NCBI RefSeq assembly: GCF_009176975.1
Contig: NZ_WEZG01000004.1
Location: 248,001-312,000, forward strand
Reading direction: 5' to 3'
DNA: 64,000 nt
From: Aureimonas psammosilenae
GTDB taxonomy: Bacteria; Pseudomonadota; Alphaproteobacteria; Rhizobiales; Rhizobiaceae
Positions 37,012 through 47,124 of the stretch are shown piece after piece (position 1 is the first letter of the stretch; each line of letters starts with the position of its first letter). A model generated the notes under the pieces. It did not search any database, was not told the DNA's origin, and was given only the letters and a program-made list of their open reading frames with translations. The position numbers and the translations under genes are program-made.

Positions 37012-38679
37012 TCACCCTTCGCCGCTGAGACCGGCGAGTGGTGCCGAGATCCGGCACCGCAATCCCTCGGTCCGGAAGTCGAGATCGACCTCGCCGCCGA
37101 TCGTTCCGGCAAGCCCCCGCTCGATCAGCCGCGAGCCGAAACCGCGTCGCTCGGGCTTGGTGACGGTCGGGCCGCCGTGCTCGCTCCAGAACACGTCGAG
37201 CCGCGCGTCGTCGGCTTTCCCCGTCACCGTCCATTCCACCGCGACATGCCCGTCCGGCACGGACAAGGCACCATATTTGGCGGCGTTGGTGGCGAGTTCA
37301 TGGAGCACGAGGGCAAGCGACAAGGCGGCGGAGGCGCCAAGCTCCAGGGATGAACCCGACAAGCGCACGCGGCCTTCGCCGTCGTCATGAACGGCGAGCG
37401 TCGCCTGCGTCAGGGCCGCGATGTCCGTGCCGTCCGTCGTGCCGGACAGAAGCAGTTCGTGCGCCCGGCCGAGCGTCGCCAGCCGGTTGGACAGGGACAA
37501 GCGCGCCGCCTCCAGGCTCGGCGCGTTGCGCAAGGTCTGCGCGGCGATGGCCTGCACCATGGCAAGGTTGTTCTTCAAGCGGTGGCCGAGTTCGCGGTTC
37601 AACAGCCGCTGCTGTTCCTCGGCGCGCAGGCGTCCTATGGCGGCCTGCGTGCGGTCGCCCACCGCGCGCACGAAGTTCAACTCGTTTTCCAACCAGAGAT
37701 GCGGCTTGTCGTGATGCACGAAAGCGACCGCCACCAGATGGCCGTGTTCCATGATCGGCAGGTTGACGAGAACGCGAATGCCGAGCGCCAGCAGCGCCTC
37801 GGCGTTTTCGCTCGTGCGCGGATCGGCCGTGACATCGCCGATCACCACCGCTTCGCCGCGCTTCAGGTCTTCGATGAAGCTGCCGTAATCGCGGAAGCGG
37901 TGGAGGCCGGCGATGCTCGCCACCCCCGGCGCCTGCCAGTCGGGCTGCATCATCACCGTTTCGTTCAGGACATCCACCGTGCCGAAGCCCGCGCGCGTCG
38001 CGCCGAGCGTCCTCGCCATGACTTCGGCGCAGGTATAGGCGATGCGCTCGACGCTGTCGGCTTCGCGCAGGCGGTCGCCGAGTTCCACGAGGGAGAGCTT
38101 GCGCAGGTCGCCGAGCTTTCTCGCCGTGATGTCCATGGCGACGCCCGGAAAGCGCGAGGCCTGCCCTTTCTCGTCGAGATAGCAGTGGCCGCGCGCGTGG
38201 ACCCAGGTGACCGTGCCGTCGCGGTGGAGAAGGCGGTATTCCTCCATGAAGTCGCCGCCGTCGTTCAGCGTCCTGGCGATCCGCCGCCCCGCCTCCTCGC
38301 GGTCCTCGGGATGGATGCCGTCGACGAATTCGGCGATCGGCACGCCGGCGGCAGCCCGCTCGGGATCGACGCCGTACATGCGGGCGAATTGCGGACTGGC
38401 ATGGAGAATGTCGCTGCCCACGTCCCAGTCCCACCAGCCGAGGGAGCCGGACGCCTCGAAGGCGAGCGCCAGCCGCTCCTCGCTGAGGCGCGCCCGCGCC
38501 CGGCTGAGCCGCAGCTCGGTCAGGAGATCGGCGTGAACCGCGAGCCTGTCGCGCGTCGCGTCGTCTACGCCCGCCTCCGTCCCGCCGGGCTCGCCGGAAC
38601 CGGCCAGAAGACGCCGCAGGCGCGCATTGTCCGCTTCCAGCTCGTCGCGGGACAAGGCCTGCATTTCGTCGGCGCTCAT
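37012..38679 (-). CDS. PAS-GAF HWE-family sensor histidine kinase
   Basis: 555 aa, no membrane segment. An N-terminal coil (10-70) leads to a PAS domain (about 70-190), a GAF domain (about 200-355) and the HWE kinase. The phospho-acceptor is His366 (ELGHRLKNNLAMV), followed by the N box HELATNAAKYGAL and the W-x-E motif FWSEHGG. ATG 38679 removes a basic low-complexity extension. It precedes a single-domain regulator gene and is divergent from a second HWE kinase gene. A PAS-linked light or redox signal is possible; the ligand is unknown. Confidence 0.9.
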   Translation of the reverse strand: MSADEMQALSRDELEADNARLRRLLAGSGEPGGTEAGVDDATRDRLAVHADLLTELRLSRARARLSEERLALAFEASGSLGWWDWDVGSDILHASPQFARMYGVDPERAAAGVPIAEFVDGIHPEDREEAGRRIARTLNDGGDFMEEYRLLHRDGTVTWVHARGHCYLDEKGQASRFPGVAMDITARKLGDLRKLSLVELGDRLREADSVERIAYTCAEVMARTLGATRAGFGTVDVLNETVMMQPDWQAPGVASIAGLHRFRDYGSFIEDLKRGEAVVIGDVTADPRTSENAEALLALGIRVLVNLPIMEHGHLVAVAFVHHDKPHLWLENELNFVRAVGDRTQAAIGRLRAEEQQRLLNRELGHRLKNNLAMVQAIAAQTLRNAPSLEAARLSLSNRLATLGRAHELLLSGTTDGTDIAALTQATLAVHDDGEGRVRLSGSSLELGASAALSLALVLHELATNAAKYGALSVPDGHVAVEWTVTGKADDARLDVFWSEHGGPTVTKPERRGFGSRLIERGLAGTIGGEVDLDFRTEGLRCRISAPLAGLSGEG

Positions 38680-39039
38680 CGCGAGGACCTTCGTTGCATG
38701 TGGGAACGATCCGCCGCCGAACCGGGTTCGGTCGTCGGTCGATCCCACCGTGAACCCGATCGGAATGACGGAACTGGGGCGGAAGTCGAGCCCATCCCGA
38801 TTAAATCGGATGGCCTGCGCTTGTTCTCGGCGTTTGGGGTGGAAACGCCGTTCGCGAATTTCCTCATCAGGACAAGGATGGGGCCGACAAGCGCCGAGAA
38901 AAGGGGGGGCGCCCGAAAGGCTCGAGCGAAAACCCATGGATTTCGTGCCGGGACGATTGATCGCGCTTCCCTCCCCCGGTCAAGCTAGTTAAAGATTTAG
39001 ACCTAGGGGTTGCCGCGGGGGCGGGTCGCGACAAAAGCC
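38680..39039. promoter_or_regulatory. Divergent intergenic region between two HWE kinase genes
   Basis: 360 bp with no recognisable gene. It must hold promoters for both kinases. An A+T-rich segment just before the plus-strand gene (CTAGTTAAAGATTTAGACCT, near 38985-39004) is a candidate promoter area. I found no repeat or clear operator. Confidence 0.45.
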
Positions 39040-40899
39040 ATGCACGAGGAATCCGACGTCATCGCCGGAACGTCCTCGCTCAAGATGCCGCGCGAGCGGA
39101 CCTTGGAGCGAAGCGGATTGCTGGAAGTCTCCGGTCGGCAGGCGCTCGACCGTTTGATCGCCCTCGTGCGCGACGTCATGGACGTGCCTGTCGCATTCAT
39201 CTCGCTGTGCCAGGACGACCGGCAGCTTTTCATCGCCCATCGCGGTCTGCCCGCCAGCCATGCCGATGGCTGGCCGCTGGCCCGCACGCTGTGCCGCCAT
39301 GTGATCGCCAGGGGCGCGGCGCTCGCCGTCGCCGATGTCGCCACCGATCCCGCCTTCAACACAAGCGCGGCGGAAACCGGGCTGGCCATCGGCGCTTATC
39401 TCGGCATTCCGGTGAGGGTCGGCGGCGCGGTCGCCGGGGTCCTGGCAGTGGCGGATTGGCAACCGCGCCTGTGGAGCGAAGGCGCGCGGCGGCGGCTCGG
39501 GGATTTCGCCCGCATCGTCGGCGACGAGATCGACGCCCGCTTTTCCGAAACGCGCTGGCGCGTCCTATTCGAGGACACGCAGGAAAGCTTCTATGTCGCC
39601 GAAGCGATCCGCGACTACGGCGGGCGCATGGTCGATTTCCGCTATATCGAGGTCAATCCCGCCTTCGAGCGCCTGCCCGGCCGCGCGGGCGCGGCGGGCC
39701 GCACGGTGCGCGAACTTCTGCCCGCCCAGGCCGACAAGCTCGTGGAGGACTACCGGACGGTCGTGGAATCCAGCGAGCCGCGCTTTTCGGAAACCGAGAC
39801 CGACGGCGAATGGTACGAGGTGCGCGCGCGGGGTCTCGGCGACGACCGCTTCGCCGTGACCTTCCATTCCATTGGCGAGCGTCGGCGCCAGGAAGCGCTC
39901 GCGGCGCAGGCGAACCGGCGCTACCGGATGCTGTTCGATTCCATCGATGAGGGTTTCTTCCTGATCGACGTGATCTTCGAGGGTACCCAAGCCGTCGATT
40001 ATCGCTTTGTCGAGGTCAACGCCGCTTTTACCCGCCATACGGGGCTTTGCAGCGTCGTCGGCAAGCGGATGCGCGCGCTTCTGCCCGGCCACGAGGACCA
40101 TTGGTACGAGACCTATGGGCGCGTGGCGAAAACCGGCGAGGCCTTGCGCTTTCGCAACATCGCCGCCTCGCTCGGCAATCGCTGGTACGAAAGCTACGCG
40201 TTCCGCGTGGACGGCGAAGCGCCGAACCGGGTGGCGGTTCTTTTCAACGACGTGACGGAGCGCGTGGCGGCCGAAACGCGGCGTCAGGTGCTGAATTCCG
40301 AACTCGCCCACCGCCTGAAGAACACGCTGGCGATCGTATCCTCCATCATCTCGCAGACCCTTCGCTCGGCGAGCGACATGGAAACGGCGCGCCAGTCGCT
40401 GTCGAACCGCATTCAGGCCCTGTCGAAGGCCCACGACGTGCTTCTGTCGGGCCAGCGCGACGCGGCCTCCGTCGCCGCCATCGTGGAAGGCGTGGTGGCG
40501 ATCCACGACGGAAGCGGCCGCGTGCGCTTGAACGGCCCCCATCTGCCGATCGGCCCCAAAGCCAGCCTGTCCTTGTCCTTGATCGTCCATGAGCTTGCGA
40601 CCAATGCCGGCAAATACGGCGCTCTTTCCGCGCCGGAGGGCGTGGTGGATGTGGAATGGGGCATCGCCATACCGGAGGGTACGAACATTCCCTGCCTCGC
40701 CTTCGCCTGGGCGGAGCGCGGCGGGCCGCCGGTGGGCCAGCCGCCGCGCAAGGGCTTCGGCACGCGGCTGGTGGAAATGGGCCTGTCGGGAAGCGACGGC
40801 GCGTCCGTTGTTCTCGACTACGCGCGCGACGGCTTCCACTGCCGCCTCACCGCCCCCCTCGCCGAGATCGCCACCGCCGACGAAGCGGAAGCGGGATAG
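39040..40899 (+). CDS. GAF-PAS-PAS HWE-family sensor histidine kinase
   Basis: 619 aa, cytoplasmic. A GAF domain (about 22-165) is followed by two PAS-like domains (about 170-285 and 293-410) and an HWE kinase domain. The phospho-acceptor is His424 (ELAHRLKNTLAIV), with N box VHELATNAGKYGAL and the W-x-E motif FAWAERGG. ATG 39040 is chosen over TTG 39010. No response regulator gene is next to it on the same strand; the divergent regulator pair upstream may be shared. Confidence 0.88.
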   Translation: MHEESDVIAGTSSLKMPRERTLERSGLLEVSGRQALDRLIALVRDVMDVPVAFISLCQDDRQLFIAHRGLPASHADGWPLARTLCRHVIARGAALAVADVATDPAFNTSAAETGLAIGAYLGIPVRVGGAVAGVLAVADWQPRLWSEGARRRLGDFARIVGDEIDARFSETRWRVLFEDTQESFYVAEAIRDYGGRMVDFRYIEVNPAFERLPGRAGAAGRTVRELLPAQADKLVEDYRTVVESSEPRFSETETDGEWYEVRARGLGDDRFAVTFHSIGERRRQEALAAQANRRYRMLFDSIDEGFFLIDVIFEGTQAVDYRFVEVNAAFTRHTGLCSVVGKRMRALLPGHEDHWYETYGRVAKTGEALRFRNIAASLGNRWYESYAFRVDGEAPNRVAVLFNDVTERVAAETRRQVLNSELAHRLKNTLAIVSSIISQTLRSASDMETARQSLSNRIQALSKAHDVLLSGQRDAASVAAIVEGVVAIHDGSGRVRLNGPHLPIGPKASLSLSLIVHELATNAGKYGALSAPEGVVDVEWGIAIPEGTNIPCLAFAWAERGGPPVGQPPRKGFGTRLVEMGLSGSDGASVVLDYARDGFHCRLTAPLAEIATADEAEAG

Positions 40900-40949
40900 A
40901 AGGATCAGGCTTCGGCCGAAGCCTTGCTGCCTTCCGAGCGCAAGAAAAA

Positions 40950-40976
40950 GGGCCCGGATCACTCCGAGCCCTCCTT
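40950..40976. terminator. Bidirectional terminator hairpin
   Basis: GGGCCCGGA and TCCGAGCCC pair over nine positions with one mismatch and a 4-nt loop. It lies between the stops of the HWE kinase (+) and opgD (-). An A run precedes it, giving T on the minus strand. Confidence 0.75.
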
Positions 40977-40993
40977 GTCGAACGTTGCTCTGT

Positions 40994-42592
40994 TCAGCCG
41001 CCGAGCACCGTCGGGGCCGGCAGGAACTGGTAGGCCCAGGTTTCGGTCAGCGTTTCCTCGCCTTTTTTGAGGTAACAGCGAAGCTCCACCGGCTCGTTGC
41101 CTTCCGCCATCAGGTCGAAGGTGACGCGCCAGGAGGTGTTCACCTTCACCGAATAGGCGTCCACCTTGCCGATGGTGCCGCGCGAAGCGGAGACCACGGG
41201 CTCCACGCCCTTGGCTTCGCGATCGAGCGCCGCGACCAGCCCCTCGTCGAAGTCGATCACGATCTTGGTGACGCCCGGCGGACGGGGCTGGCCGGGAATG
41301 CCGCCGCGCCCGATGCGCGTCGCCACCACCTCGCCGACATTGCCCCGGTTAGGCTGATCCTTCGCCCAGGTGAGGCGGTAGTCGTAGGCCAGCGCATCGC
41401 CCTTGGACACCGGCTTGTCGGCCAGGAAGTAGAAGGCGATGTTGTCGTGGATTTCGTCGTCGGTCGGGATTTCCACGAGCTGCACCGACCCCGTCGGCCA
41501 TTCGCCCTTGGGCTCGATCCAGACGCTGGCGCGCTTCTCGTAGAAGACGCCGTCATCCTCGTAGTTCTCGAAATTGCGATCGCGCTGAAGAAGGCCGAAA
41601 CCCTTCGGCACGCCCGTCCCGAAGGTCGAGGTCATGACCTGCGGCGGGTTGTTCAAGGGGCGCCATATGCGCTCGCCGGTTTCGGTAATCATCGCCGCGC
41701 CGTCGGAATCGTGGACTTCCGGCCGCCAGTCGACGCGCCGGCCGCGATCGGTCTCGGAATACCAGAACATGGAGGTGAGCGGCGCGACGCCGACACGCTG
41801 GATCGCGTCCCGCGCGAAATAGCGCGAGCGGATCTCCATCACGATCGGCCCGTCCTTCTTCACGTCCATTTCCAGGACGCCGGCGATGCGGGGCGAGTTC
41901 ATGCGGCAGGCGATCTTCACGCGGCCGCCGATATCCGAGGGTCCGAGATAGAAGTCGGTGAAGCGCGGAAACTCTTCCGGCGTCGGCATGGCGACGTCGA
42001 TGGCGAGCGCACGGGCCGACAGGCCGAACTGGTCGAGCTCGCCGCTCGTGCGGAAATAGGCGGCCCCCAGAAAGGCGATCCAGTCGCGCTCGGAATTGGG
42101 CTCCAGAATGCGGAAGCCGGCGAAGCCGATATCCGCCGGCAGTTCGGTCGCCGGGGAATCCGACGGGATCTCGAAGAGCTTCGGGTCGAAGATCAACTGG
42201 CGGGACGTGTCGCCTTCCACGATGTTGATGCCGACCGGCATCTTGAAATAGCGCCCGAGATAGAAGAACCGCAGCGGTGCCCGACCATCGTTCAGTTCCA
42301 GCGTCTGGTCGCGGCGATAGCGCAGGCGCTGGTGCTGGTCGTAGTCGATGCGCTCGATCACGTCGCCGAGGCGCGGCACTTCCGGCACGTAGGGCTTCTC
42401 GGCGAGCTGGCGGGTTTCCTCCACCAGGCGCTCGAAGGAATAGGGCACCGGGTCCTTGAAGCGGATCGAGGTGCCTTGCGCGGCACTGGCCGCCACGTCG
42501 GCGGCGGCGGCGAAAGCCCCCTTCCCCAATGGCAAGGCAAGCCCAAGGGAAGCGAGAAAGGCGACCAGGTCGCGGCGGCTGAGATCGGTCAT
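40994..42592 (-). CDS. opgD: Periplasmic glucan biosynthesis protein OpgD/OpgG
   Basis: 532 aa of the MdoG/OpgD family, needed for backbone and branching of osmoregulated periplasmic glucans. The N-terminus DLSRRDLVAFLASLGLALPL is a twin-arginine-type signal, characteristic of OpgD rather than Sec-exported OpgG. Family stretches include YDQHQRLRYRRDQTL, GYRLRRL-like loops and RQLIFDPKLFEIP. ATG 42592 is chosen for the signal. The glucosyltransferase gene (opgH) is not adjacent. Confidence 0.85.
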   Translation of the reverse strand: MTDLSRRDLVAFLASLGLALPLGKGAFAAAADVAASAAQGTSIRFKDPVPYSFERLVEETRQLAEKPYVPEVPRLGDVIERIDYDQHQRLRYRRDQTLELNDGRAPLRFFYLGRYFKMPVGINIVEGDTSRQLIFDPKLFEIPSDSPATELPADIGFAGFRILEPNSERDWIAFLGAAYFRTSGELDQFGLSARALAIDVAMPTPEEFPRFTDFYLGPSDIGGRVKIACRMNSPRIAGVLEMDVKKDGPIVMEIRSRYFARDAIQRVGVAPLTSMFWYSETDRGRRVDWRPEVHDSDGAAMITETGERIWRPLNNPPQVMTSTFGTGVPKGFGLLQRDRNFENYEDDGVFYEKRASVWIEPKGEWPTGSVQLVEIPTDDEIHDNIAFYFLADKPVSKGDALAYDYRLTWAKDQPNRGNVGEVVATRIGRGGIPGQPRPPGVTKIVIDFDEGLVAALDREAKGVEPVVSASRGTIGKVDAYSVKVNTSWRVTFDLMAEGNEPVELRCYLKKGEETLTETWAYQFLPAPTVLGG

Positions 42593-42948
42593 CGAGGCTC
42601 CGTTCGAGATCGTCGCGGGAACGGTTCGGCGGCCGAGCCGCATCTCCATCCCCGAAGCGATTCGGCTCGTAGGGGGCGAATGTGACATCCCGATGCCGCC
42701 GCGCAAGGGGCGGATCGGAGGCATCCCACGTTTTCCGTGCGACTTCCCGGCCACTTCGCCCGTCCCCTTTCGGTCGTGCCGGACCCGGCGCTAGGTCACG
42801 CAATCCGTAAGGGTAGCCCGAAATTCCCGTGCGATTTTAAGGGATGGGGAAGCCCGGCCTTAAGTATTCAGTAGCCCATAGCAGGCACTCTTGGTCGCAG
42901 CCAAAGATCGCCGGGAGGCGGCGGTCCCCCCTTTCGGAACCGAACCCG
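42593..42948. promoter_or_regulatory. Divergent intergenic region, opgD and chemoreceptor
   Basis: 356 bp without a gene. The chemoreceptor-proximal 110 bp is A+T-richer and contains TTTTAAGGG and CCTTAAGTATTCAG, the most promoter-like part. Nothing more specific was recognised. Confidence 0.4.
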
Positions 42949-44874
42949 ATGTCATTCGCAAATCTCAAGGTCAACCGCAAACTGGTGGTCGCCTTCGCGC
43001 CGATCCTCGTCGCCGTGACCGGCATGGCGGGCATGGTCTGGAACAATATTTCCGATATCCAGACCGCTTCCTACTGGGACGTCCACACGACCAAGGTCCT
43101 GGCGGAAGCCCAGAAAGCCCAGCAGGGCATTGTGGAGCAAGTCGCCGGCATGCGGGGCTTCCTCATCTCCCCGCAAGACGTCTATATCAATGCCTACGAT
43201 GCTGGTCTCAAGACCTTCCAGGACGCTACCGCCCAGATCGGTGCTCTGACTGCGGACAACCCGGAACAGCAGAAACGCGTCGCCACCCTCCAAAAGGCCG
43301 CAGCCGATTACAAGACCAATGTTGCCGACGTCCAGCGTCAGCGCGCGTCCAATCCGGCCACCTTCGAATCCGCCAAGGAACTGACGAAGAACGGCGCAGC
43401 GCTCTCCTATGTGGCGCAGGTCAAATCCACCATCGCCGAGATTTCCGGTGCCGAGCAGACGCTTCTCGTTTCGCGTCGTGCGGCGGCCGAGGAATCCTTC
43501 ACCGCCGGCTTCATCACCCTCGCGGTCGGTGCCTTCGCCGTGTTCGCGATCGCCGTCTCGATGGGCCTTCTCCTGTCGCGCGGCATCGCTCGCCCCATCG
43601 TGGCGATGACGGATGCCATGAAGCGGCTCCAGAAGGGCGACAAGACGGTGGCGATCCCCGCGATCGGCCAGCGCGACGAACTCGGCGACATGGCCGGGGC
43701 GGTGGAAAGCTTCAAGCAGGCGGCCATCGAGAAGGATCGCCTGGAATCCATGACGCAGGAAGAGCGTGAAGCGGCGGAAGCGCGCCGTCGCGCTTCCGAG
43801 CGCGAAGCCACCGAAGCCGCCCGCCAGGCCTTCGTCGCGGCCGTTCGCCCGAGCTTCGAGAAGCTTTCCGCCGGCGACCTGACGGCGCGGCTCGATCCGG
43901 CCAAGAATGCCGGCTATGTCGAGGTCTGCGATCTCTTCAACGAAAGCGTCGGCAAGCTCGAAGACACCATCGGCTCCGTGGTCGGCGCGGTTTCCTCCAT
44001 GCGCGTCGGCTTGAGCGAGATCAACACGGCCGCCGGCGACCTGTCGCAGCGCACCGAGCAGCAGGCGGCGAGCCTGGAAGAAACCGTCGCGGCCTTGTCG
44101 GAGGTCATGCGCGGCGTCAACGTGACGGCGCAGAGCGCCGACGACGCGACGGCCGCCGCGACGCTCGCCGAAAAGGAAGCGCAGAAGGGCGGCGCCATCG
44201 TCGGGCAGGCCGTGTCGGCCATGAGCGAGATCGAGCGTTCTTCCGCCGAGATCGGCAAGATCATCGCGGTGATCGACGAAATCGCCTTCCAGACCAACCT
44301 CTTGGCTCTCAATGCCGGTGTCGAGGCGGCCCGCGCCGGCGAAGCAGGACGCGGCTTCGCGGTGGTGGCCCAGGAAGTGCGCGGGCTTGCTCAACGCTCG
44401 GCGGAAGCCGCCAAGGAGATCAAGAACCTGATCTCCACCTCCACGGCGCAGGTGAGCCAGGGCGTCGATCTCGTCACCGCTTCCGGACGCTCGCTCGAAC
44501 AGATCGTGGATCAGGTGGCCGGCGTTTCGCAGGTCATCGCCAAGATGGCCCATTCCGCCCGCGAGCAGGCCGTGTCCTTGAAGGAAGTGTCCACCGCCGC
44601 CGACCAGATGGACAAGGTCACCCAGCAGAACGCGGCCATGGTGGAGCAGACGACGGCGGCCGCCCAGAACCTGATGAACGACACGAACCGCCTGTCCGCG
44701 CTGGTGGAAAGCTTCAACACGAGCAATGCCGGCAGGTCGGCCGCGATGCCCAAACCCGCTGCCCGGCCCATTGCCACGGCCCGTCCCGTGCCGCAGATGC
44801 GCTCCACCGGTCGCGGGGGCGCCGCCCCGAAGGTGCAGGCGCAGGCCGCGCAGGACAATTGGGAAGAGTTCTGA
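42949..44874 (+). CDS. Transmembrane methyl-accepting chemotaxis protein (CHASE3)
   Basis: 641 aa. TM1 is at about residues 11-31, a periplasmic all-helical CHASE3-like sensor at about 38-178, TM2 at about 186-208, a HAMP domain at about 209-262, then the MA signalling domain whose hairpin tip [20 protein letters not shown] is identical to that of the globin-coupled receptor in this window. The C-terminus DNWEEF is a CheR-tethering-type tail. ATG 42949 is the likely start. Ligand unknown. No che genes are adjacent. Confidence 0.93.
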   Translation: MSFANLKVNRKLVVAFAPILVAVTGMAGMVWNNISDIQTASYWDVHTTKVLAEAQKAQQGIVEQVAGMRGFLISPQDVYINAYDAGLKTFQDATAQIGALTADNPEQQKRVATLQKAAADYKTNVADVQRQRASNPATFESAKELTKNGAALSYVAQVKSTIAEISGAEQTLLVSRRAAAEESFTAGFITLAVGAFAVFAIAVSMGLLLSRGIARPIVAMTDAMKRLQKGDKTVAIPAIGQRDELGDMAGAVESFKQAAIEKDRLESMTQEEREAAEARRRASEREATEAARQAFVAAVRPSFEKLSAGDLTARLDPAKNAGYVEVCDLFNESVGKLEDTIGSVVGAVSSMRVGLSEINTAAGDLSQRTEQQAASLEETVAALSEVMRGVNVTAQSADDATAAATLAEKEAQKGGAIVGQAVSAMSEIERSSAEIGKIIAVIDEIAFQTNLLALNAGVEAARAGEAGRGFAVVAQEVRGLAQRSAEAAKEIKNLISTSTAQVSQGVDLVTASGRSLEQIVDQVAGVSQVIAKMAHSAREQAVSLKEVSTAADQMDKVTQQNAAMVEQTTAAAQNLMNDTNRLSALVESFNTSNAGRSAAMPKPAARPIATARPVPQMRSTGRGGAAPKVQAQAAQDNWEEF

Positions 44875-44914
44875 AGGCTGAAGGACCCCGGCGGTCCTAC
44901 CCACGTGAAACAAC

Positions 44915-44940
44915 AAAGGGGCCTCAAGGGCCCCTTTTCA
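44915..44940. terminator. Rho-independent terminator after the chemoreceptor gene
   Basis: AAAGGGGCC-TCAAG-GGCCCCTTT is a perfect 9-bp stem followed by TTTT. It lies between the convergent stops of the chemoreceptor gene (+) and the metallo-hydrolase gene (-) and should serve both. Confidence 0.9.
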
Positions 44941-44949
44941 TATCGCCCG

Positions 44950-45786
44950 TCAGGCCGGGAGGAGACGGAAGCCGCTTCCCTGCGAGCGCACCCAGCGAAA
45001 ATCGGGCAGGTGCCCGCCGCTGACGATCCAGCCATAGCGCACCGCCTGTTCCAGAACGCTCCGGCGCGTCATGGCGGCGGTTTCGGGATCGAGGTCGAAG
45101 ACCAGCCCGGCATTCGGGTCGGGTCCCTGCACCTCTTCCAGATGCATCGCATCGCCGAAAAGCAGGAGCCCTCCGGCGGCATCATGGATGAGGTAGCCGA
45201 CATGGCCGGGCGTATGGCCCGGCAGCGCCAGGGCTTCGATCCCCGGTGAAACGATGCCGTCCATGATCGGAACGAGTTTCGCGCCGTAAACGCGCTTGAG
45301 CCGCGCGGCGAGGTCGAACGCGCCCTGACGCGGCGCCGGGGCTTTCTCGCGCTGCCGGGCATCCAGGAAGAAGGCGAGCTCGGCCATGGGCACGAGGATC
45401 TCGGCTTCAGGGAAATAGCGCTCGTCGCCCTCGAAAAGGCCCTGCGCATGGTCGCCATGGATATGGGTCAGGAGAACACGCCGCACAGCGTCGCGCTCGA
45501 TGCCGAGATCGGCCAGTTCCTGCCGCAAATGACCGAAGGTCGGCCCCCATTCGGTGCCCGCTCCCGCATCCACGAGGGTCACGCCGGAGGCGTCGCGCAG
45601 GAGAAAGACGTTGACGTCGACCCGCACCGGCGCTTCGCCCCAGTTCTTGCGAAGCTCCGCTGTTGCGACCTCGCCATCCGCATGGATCAGCACGTCGGGC
45701 GGGGCCTCGAACACGCCGTCCTGAAGGCGCAGGACCTCGAAGGGTCCGAACCGGCGCGACGCTTTCGGCTTTCGGGATGATGTCAT
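44950..45786 (-). CDS. MBL-fold metallo-hydrolase
   Basis: 278 aa with the metallo-beta-lactamase metal site LTHIHGDHAQG, then LPGHTPGH and the Asp in LFGDAMH. The overall layout is compatible with the lactonase-like/AttM-AiiB group, but specificity residues cannot be assigned. ATG 45786 follows AAAGGGGACGGG. It precedes coaA in reverse order with 48 bp between them. An AHL-lactonase function would be a guess. Confidence 0.85.
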   Translation of the reverse strand: MTSSRKPKASRRFGPFEVLRLQDGVFEAPPDVLIHADGEVATAELRKNWGEAPVRVDVNVFLLRDASGVTLVDAGAGTEWGPTFGHLRQELADLGIERDAVRRVLLTHIHGDHAQGLFEGDERYFPEAEILVPMAELAFFLDARQREKAPAPRQGAFDLAARLKRVYGAKLVPIMDGIVSPGIEALALPGHTPGHVGYLIHDAAGGLLLFGDAMHLEEVQGPDPNAGLVFDLDPETAAMTRRSVLEQAVRYGWIVSGGHLPDFRWVRSQGSGFRLLPA

Positions 45787-45834
45787 CCGTCCCGTCCCCT
45801 TTCCTTGTTCCTCTTCTGCGAACCGCAAATACCG

Positions 45835-46791
45835 TCAGAGCTTCCGCAGCGCCACCCGATCGACGCGATGGTTCGAGCCCTTGCGCAGGATCAGGTCGGC
45901 GCGCGGGCGCGTCGGCAGGATGTTCTCGTGGAGGTTCCTGGCATTGATGTCCCGCCACAGGCTTTCGGCGATCTCCAGCGCTTCGCCTTCCGCGATCGCG
46001 GCATAGCGGTGGAAGAAGGAGCGCGTGTCGCGGAAGGCGGTTTCGCGAAGGCGCATGAAGCGGTCGAGATACCAAAGGCGGATATCGGCCTCGTCGGCGT
46101 CGATATAGATCGAATAATCGAAGAAGTCGGACACGAAGGGCACAGCCTTGCCGTCCGGCGGCATGGGGCGCACCTGCAGGACGTTGAGCCCTTCGAAGAT
46201 CAGGATGTCCGGCTGGTCCACGGCGACCTGCGCGCCCTTCACCACGTCATAAACGAGGTGAGAATAAACCGGCGCCTCGACATGCCGACGCCCGGCCTTC
46301 AGATCCGACAGGAAGCGCAGGATCGCGCCGACATCGTAGCTTTCGGGGAACCCCTTGCGCCGCATCAGTCCTTCGGCTTCGAGGACAGCGTTCGGATAAA
46401 GAAAGCCGTCGGTGGTGATGAGGTCCACCTTGGGGCTCGACGGCCAGCGGGCGAGAAGTTCCTTCAGGATGCGCGCCGTGGTGGACTTGCCCACCGCCAC
46501 CGAGCCGGCGATGCCGATGATGTAGGGGGTCTTCACCGCGTCCTCGCCCCCTAAAAACCGGCGGCGCTGGCGAAACAGGGTCTGGCTTGCCTCGACATGG
46601 GCCGACAGAAGGCGGGAGATCGGCAGGAAGATGCGGCCGACCTCGTCGAGATCCACGGGATCGCCGAGCGAGCGCAGGCGATCGACTTCGGCCACCGTCA
46701 GCGTCAGCGGCTGGCCAGCACGGAAATGCCCCCATTCCTCCGCCGCGAAGAAGCGATAAGGAGAGAACTGCGAAGGGGTCAACTGATCCAT
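45835..46791 (-). CDS. coaA: Pantothenate kinase (type I)
   Basis: 318-aa CoaA, phosphorylating pantothenate as the first step of coenzyme A synthesis. The P-loop is [27 protein letters not shown] and [12 protein letters not shown] follow, and the C-terminus is [13 protein letters not shown]. The start is 3 bp from the hisE stop (46795), so hisF-hisE-coaA read as one operon, as in other Hyphomicrobiales. Confidence 0.97.
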   Translation of the reverse strand: MDQLTPSQFSPYRFFAAEEWGHFRAGQPLTLTVAEVDRLRSLGDPVDLDEVGRIFLPISRLLSAHVEASQTLFRQRRRFLGGEDAVKTPYIIGIAGSVAVGKSTTARILKELLARWPSSPKVDLITTDGFLYPNAVLEAEGLMRRKGFPESYDVGAILRFLSDLKAGRRHVEAPVYSHLVYDVVKGAQVAVDQPDILIFEGLNVLQVRPMPPDGKAVPFVSDFFDYSIYIDADEADIRLWYLDRFMRLRETAFRDTRSFFHRYAAIAEGEALEIAESLWRDINARNLHENILPTRPRADLILRKGSNHRVDRVALRKL

Positions 46792-46794
46792 GGA

Positions 46795-47124
46795 TCAGAC
46801 CACGTCCTTGGGGCGGCGCGCTTTTTCCTGAAGACCGGTCTCGGCGGTGCGCCGATCGAGTTCCGCCATCACTGCGGACAACGGCAGGCCGCGAAGATGC
46901 AGCACGACCATCAGGTGGTAGAGAAGGTCCGCGCTTTCGCCGACAAGGTTCGCGTCGTCCTCGGCAAGCGCCGCGATCACCGCTTCCACCGCTTCCTCGC
47001 CGAGCTTCTTGGTGGCCTTGGGCAGACCCTTGGCGACGAGCTTGGCGGTATAGGATTGCGGATCGTCCGAGGTCGCGCGGCGCGCGACGATGCGTTCCAG
47101 ATCGGCGAGCGTGAAGGCGGTCAT
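46795..47124 (-). CDS. hisE: Phosphoribosyl-ATP pyrophosphatase
   Basis: 109-aa HisE, second step of histidine synthesis (PRATP to PRAMP). All-alpha pyrophosphohydrolase motifs are [18 protein letters not shown] and [20 protein letters not shown], giving the metal-binding EExxE...D pattern. ATG 47124 overlaps the hisF stop as ATGA. Separate from hisI, which is not in the window. Confidence 0.96.
   Translation of the reverse strand: MTAFTLADLERIVARRATSDDPQSYTAKLVAKGLPKATKKLGEEAVEAVIAALAEDDANLVGESADLLYHLMVVLHLRGLPLSAVMAELDRRTAETGLQEKARRPKDVV

Noticed and set aside
38703-38735. GGAAC with a GGTT 17 bases on as an EcfG-type stress promoter for a kinase gene.
   Set aside because: The -10 element does not match CGTT, and the distance to the plus-strand start is over 300 bp.
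44897-44912. CTACCCACGTGAAACA as a fifth parS site.
   Set aside because: Only one half matches the consensus (11 of 16 overall), and the sequence is not a palindrome.
44950-45786. Calling the MBL-fold enzyme an AHL lactonase because a LuxR solo is nearby.
   Set aside because: The HxHxDH motif is general to the superfamily, and the two genes are 9 kb apart with no shared operon.
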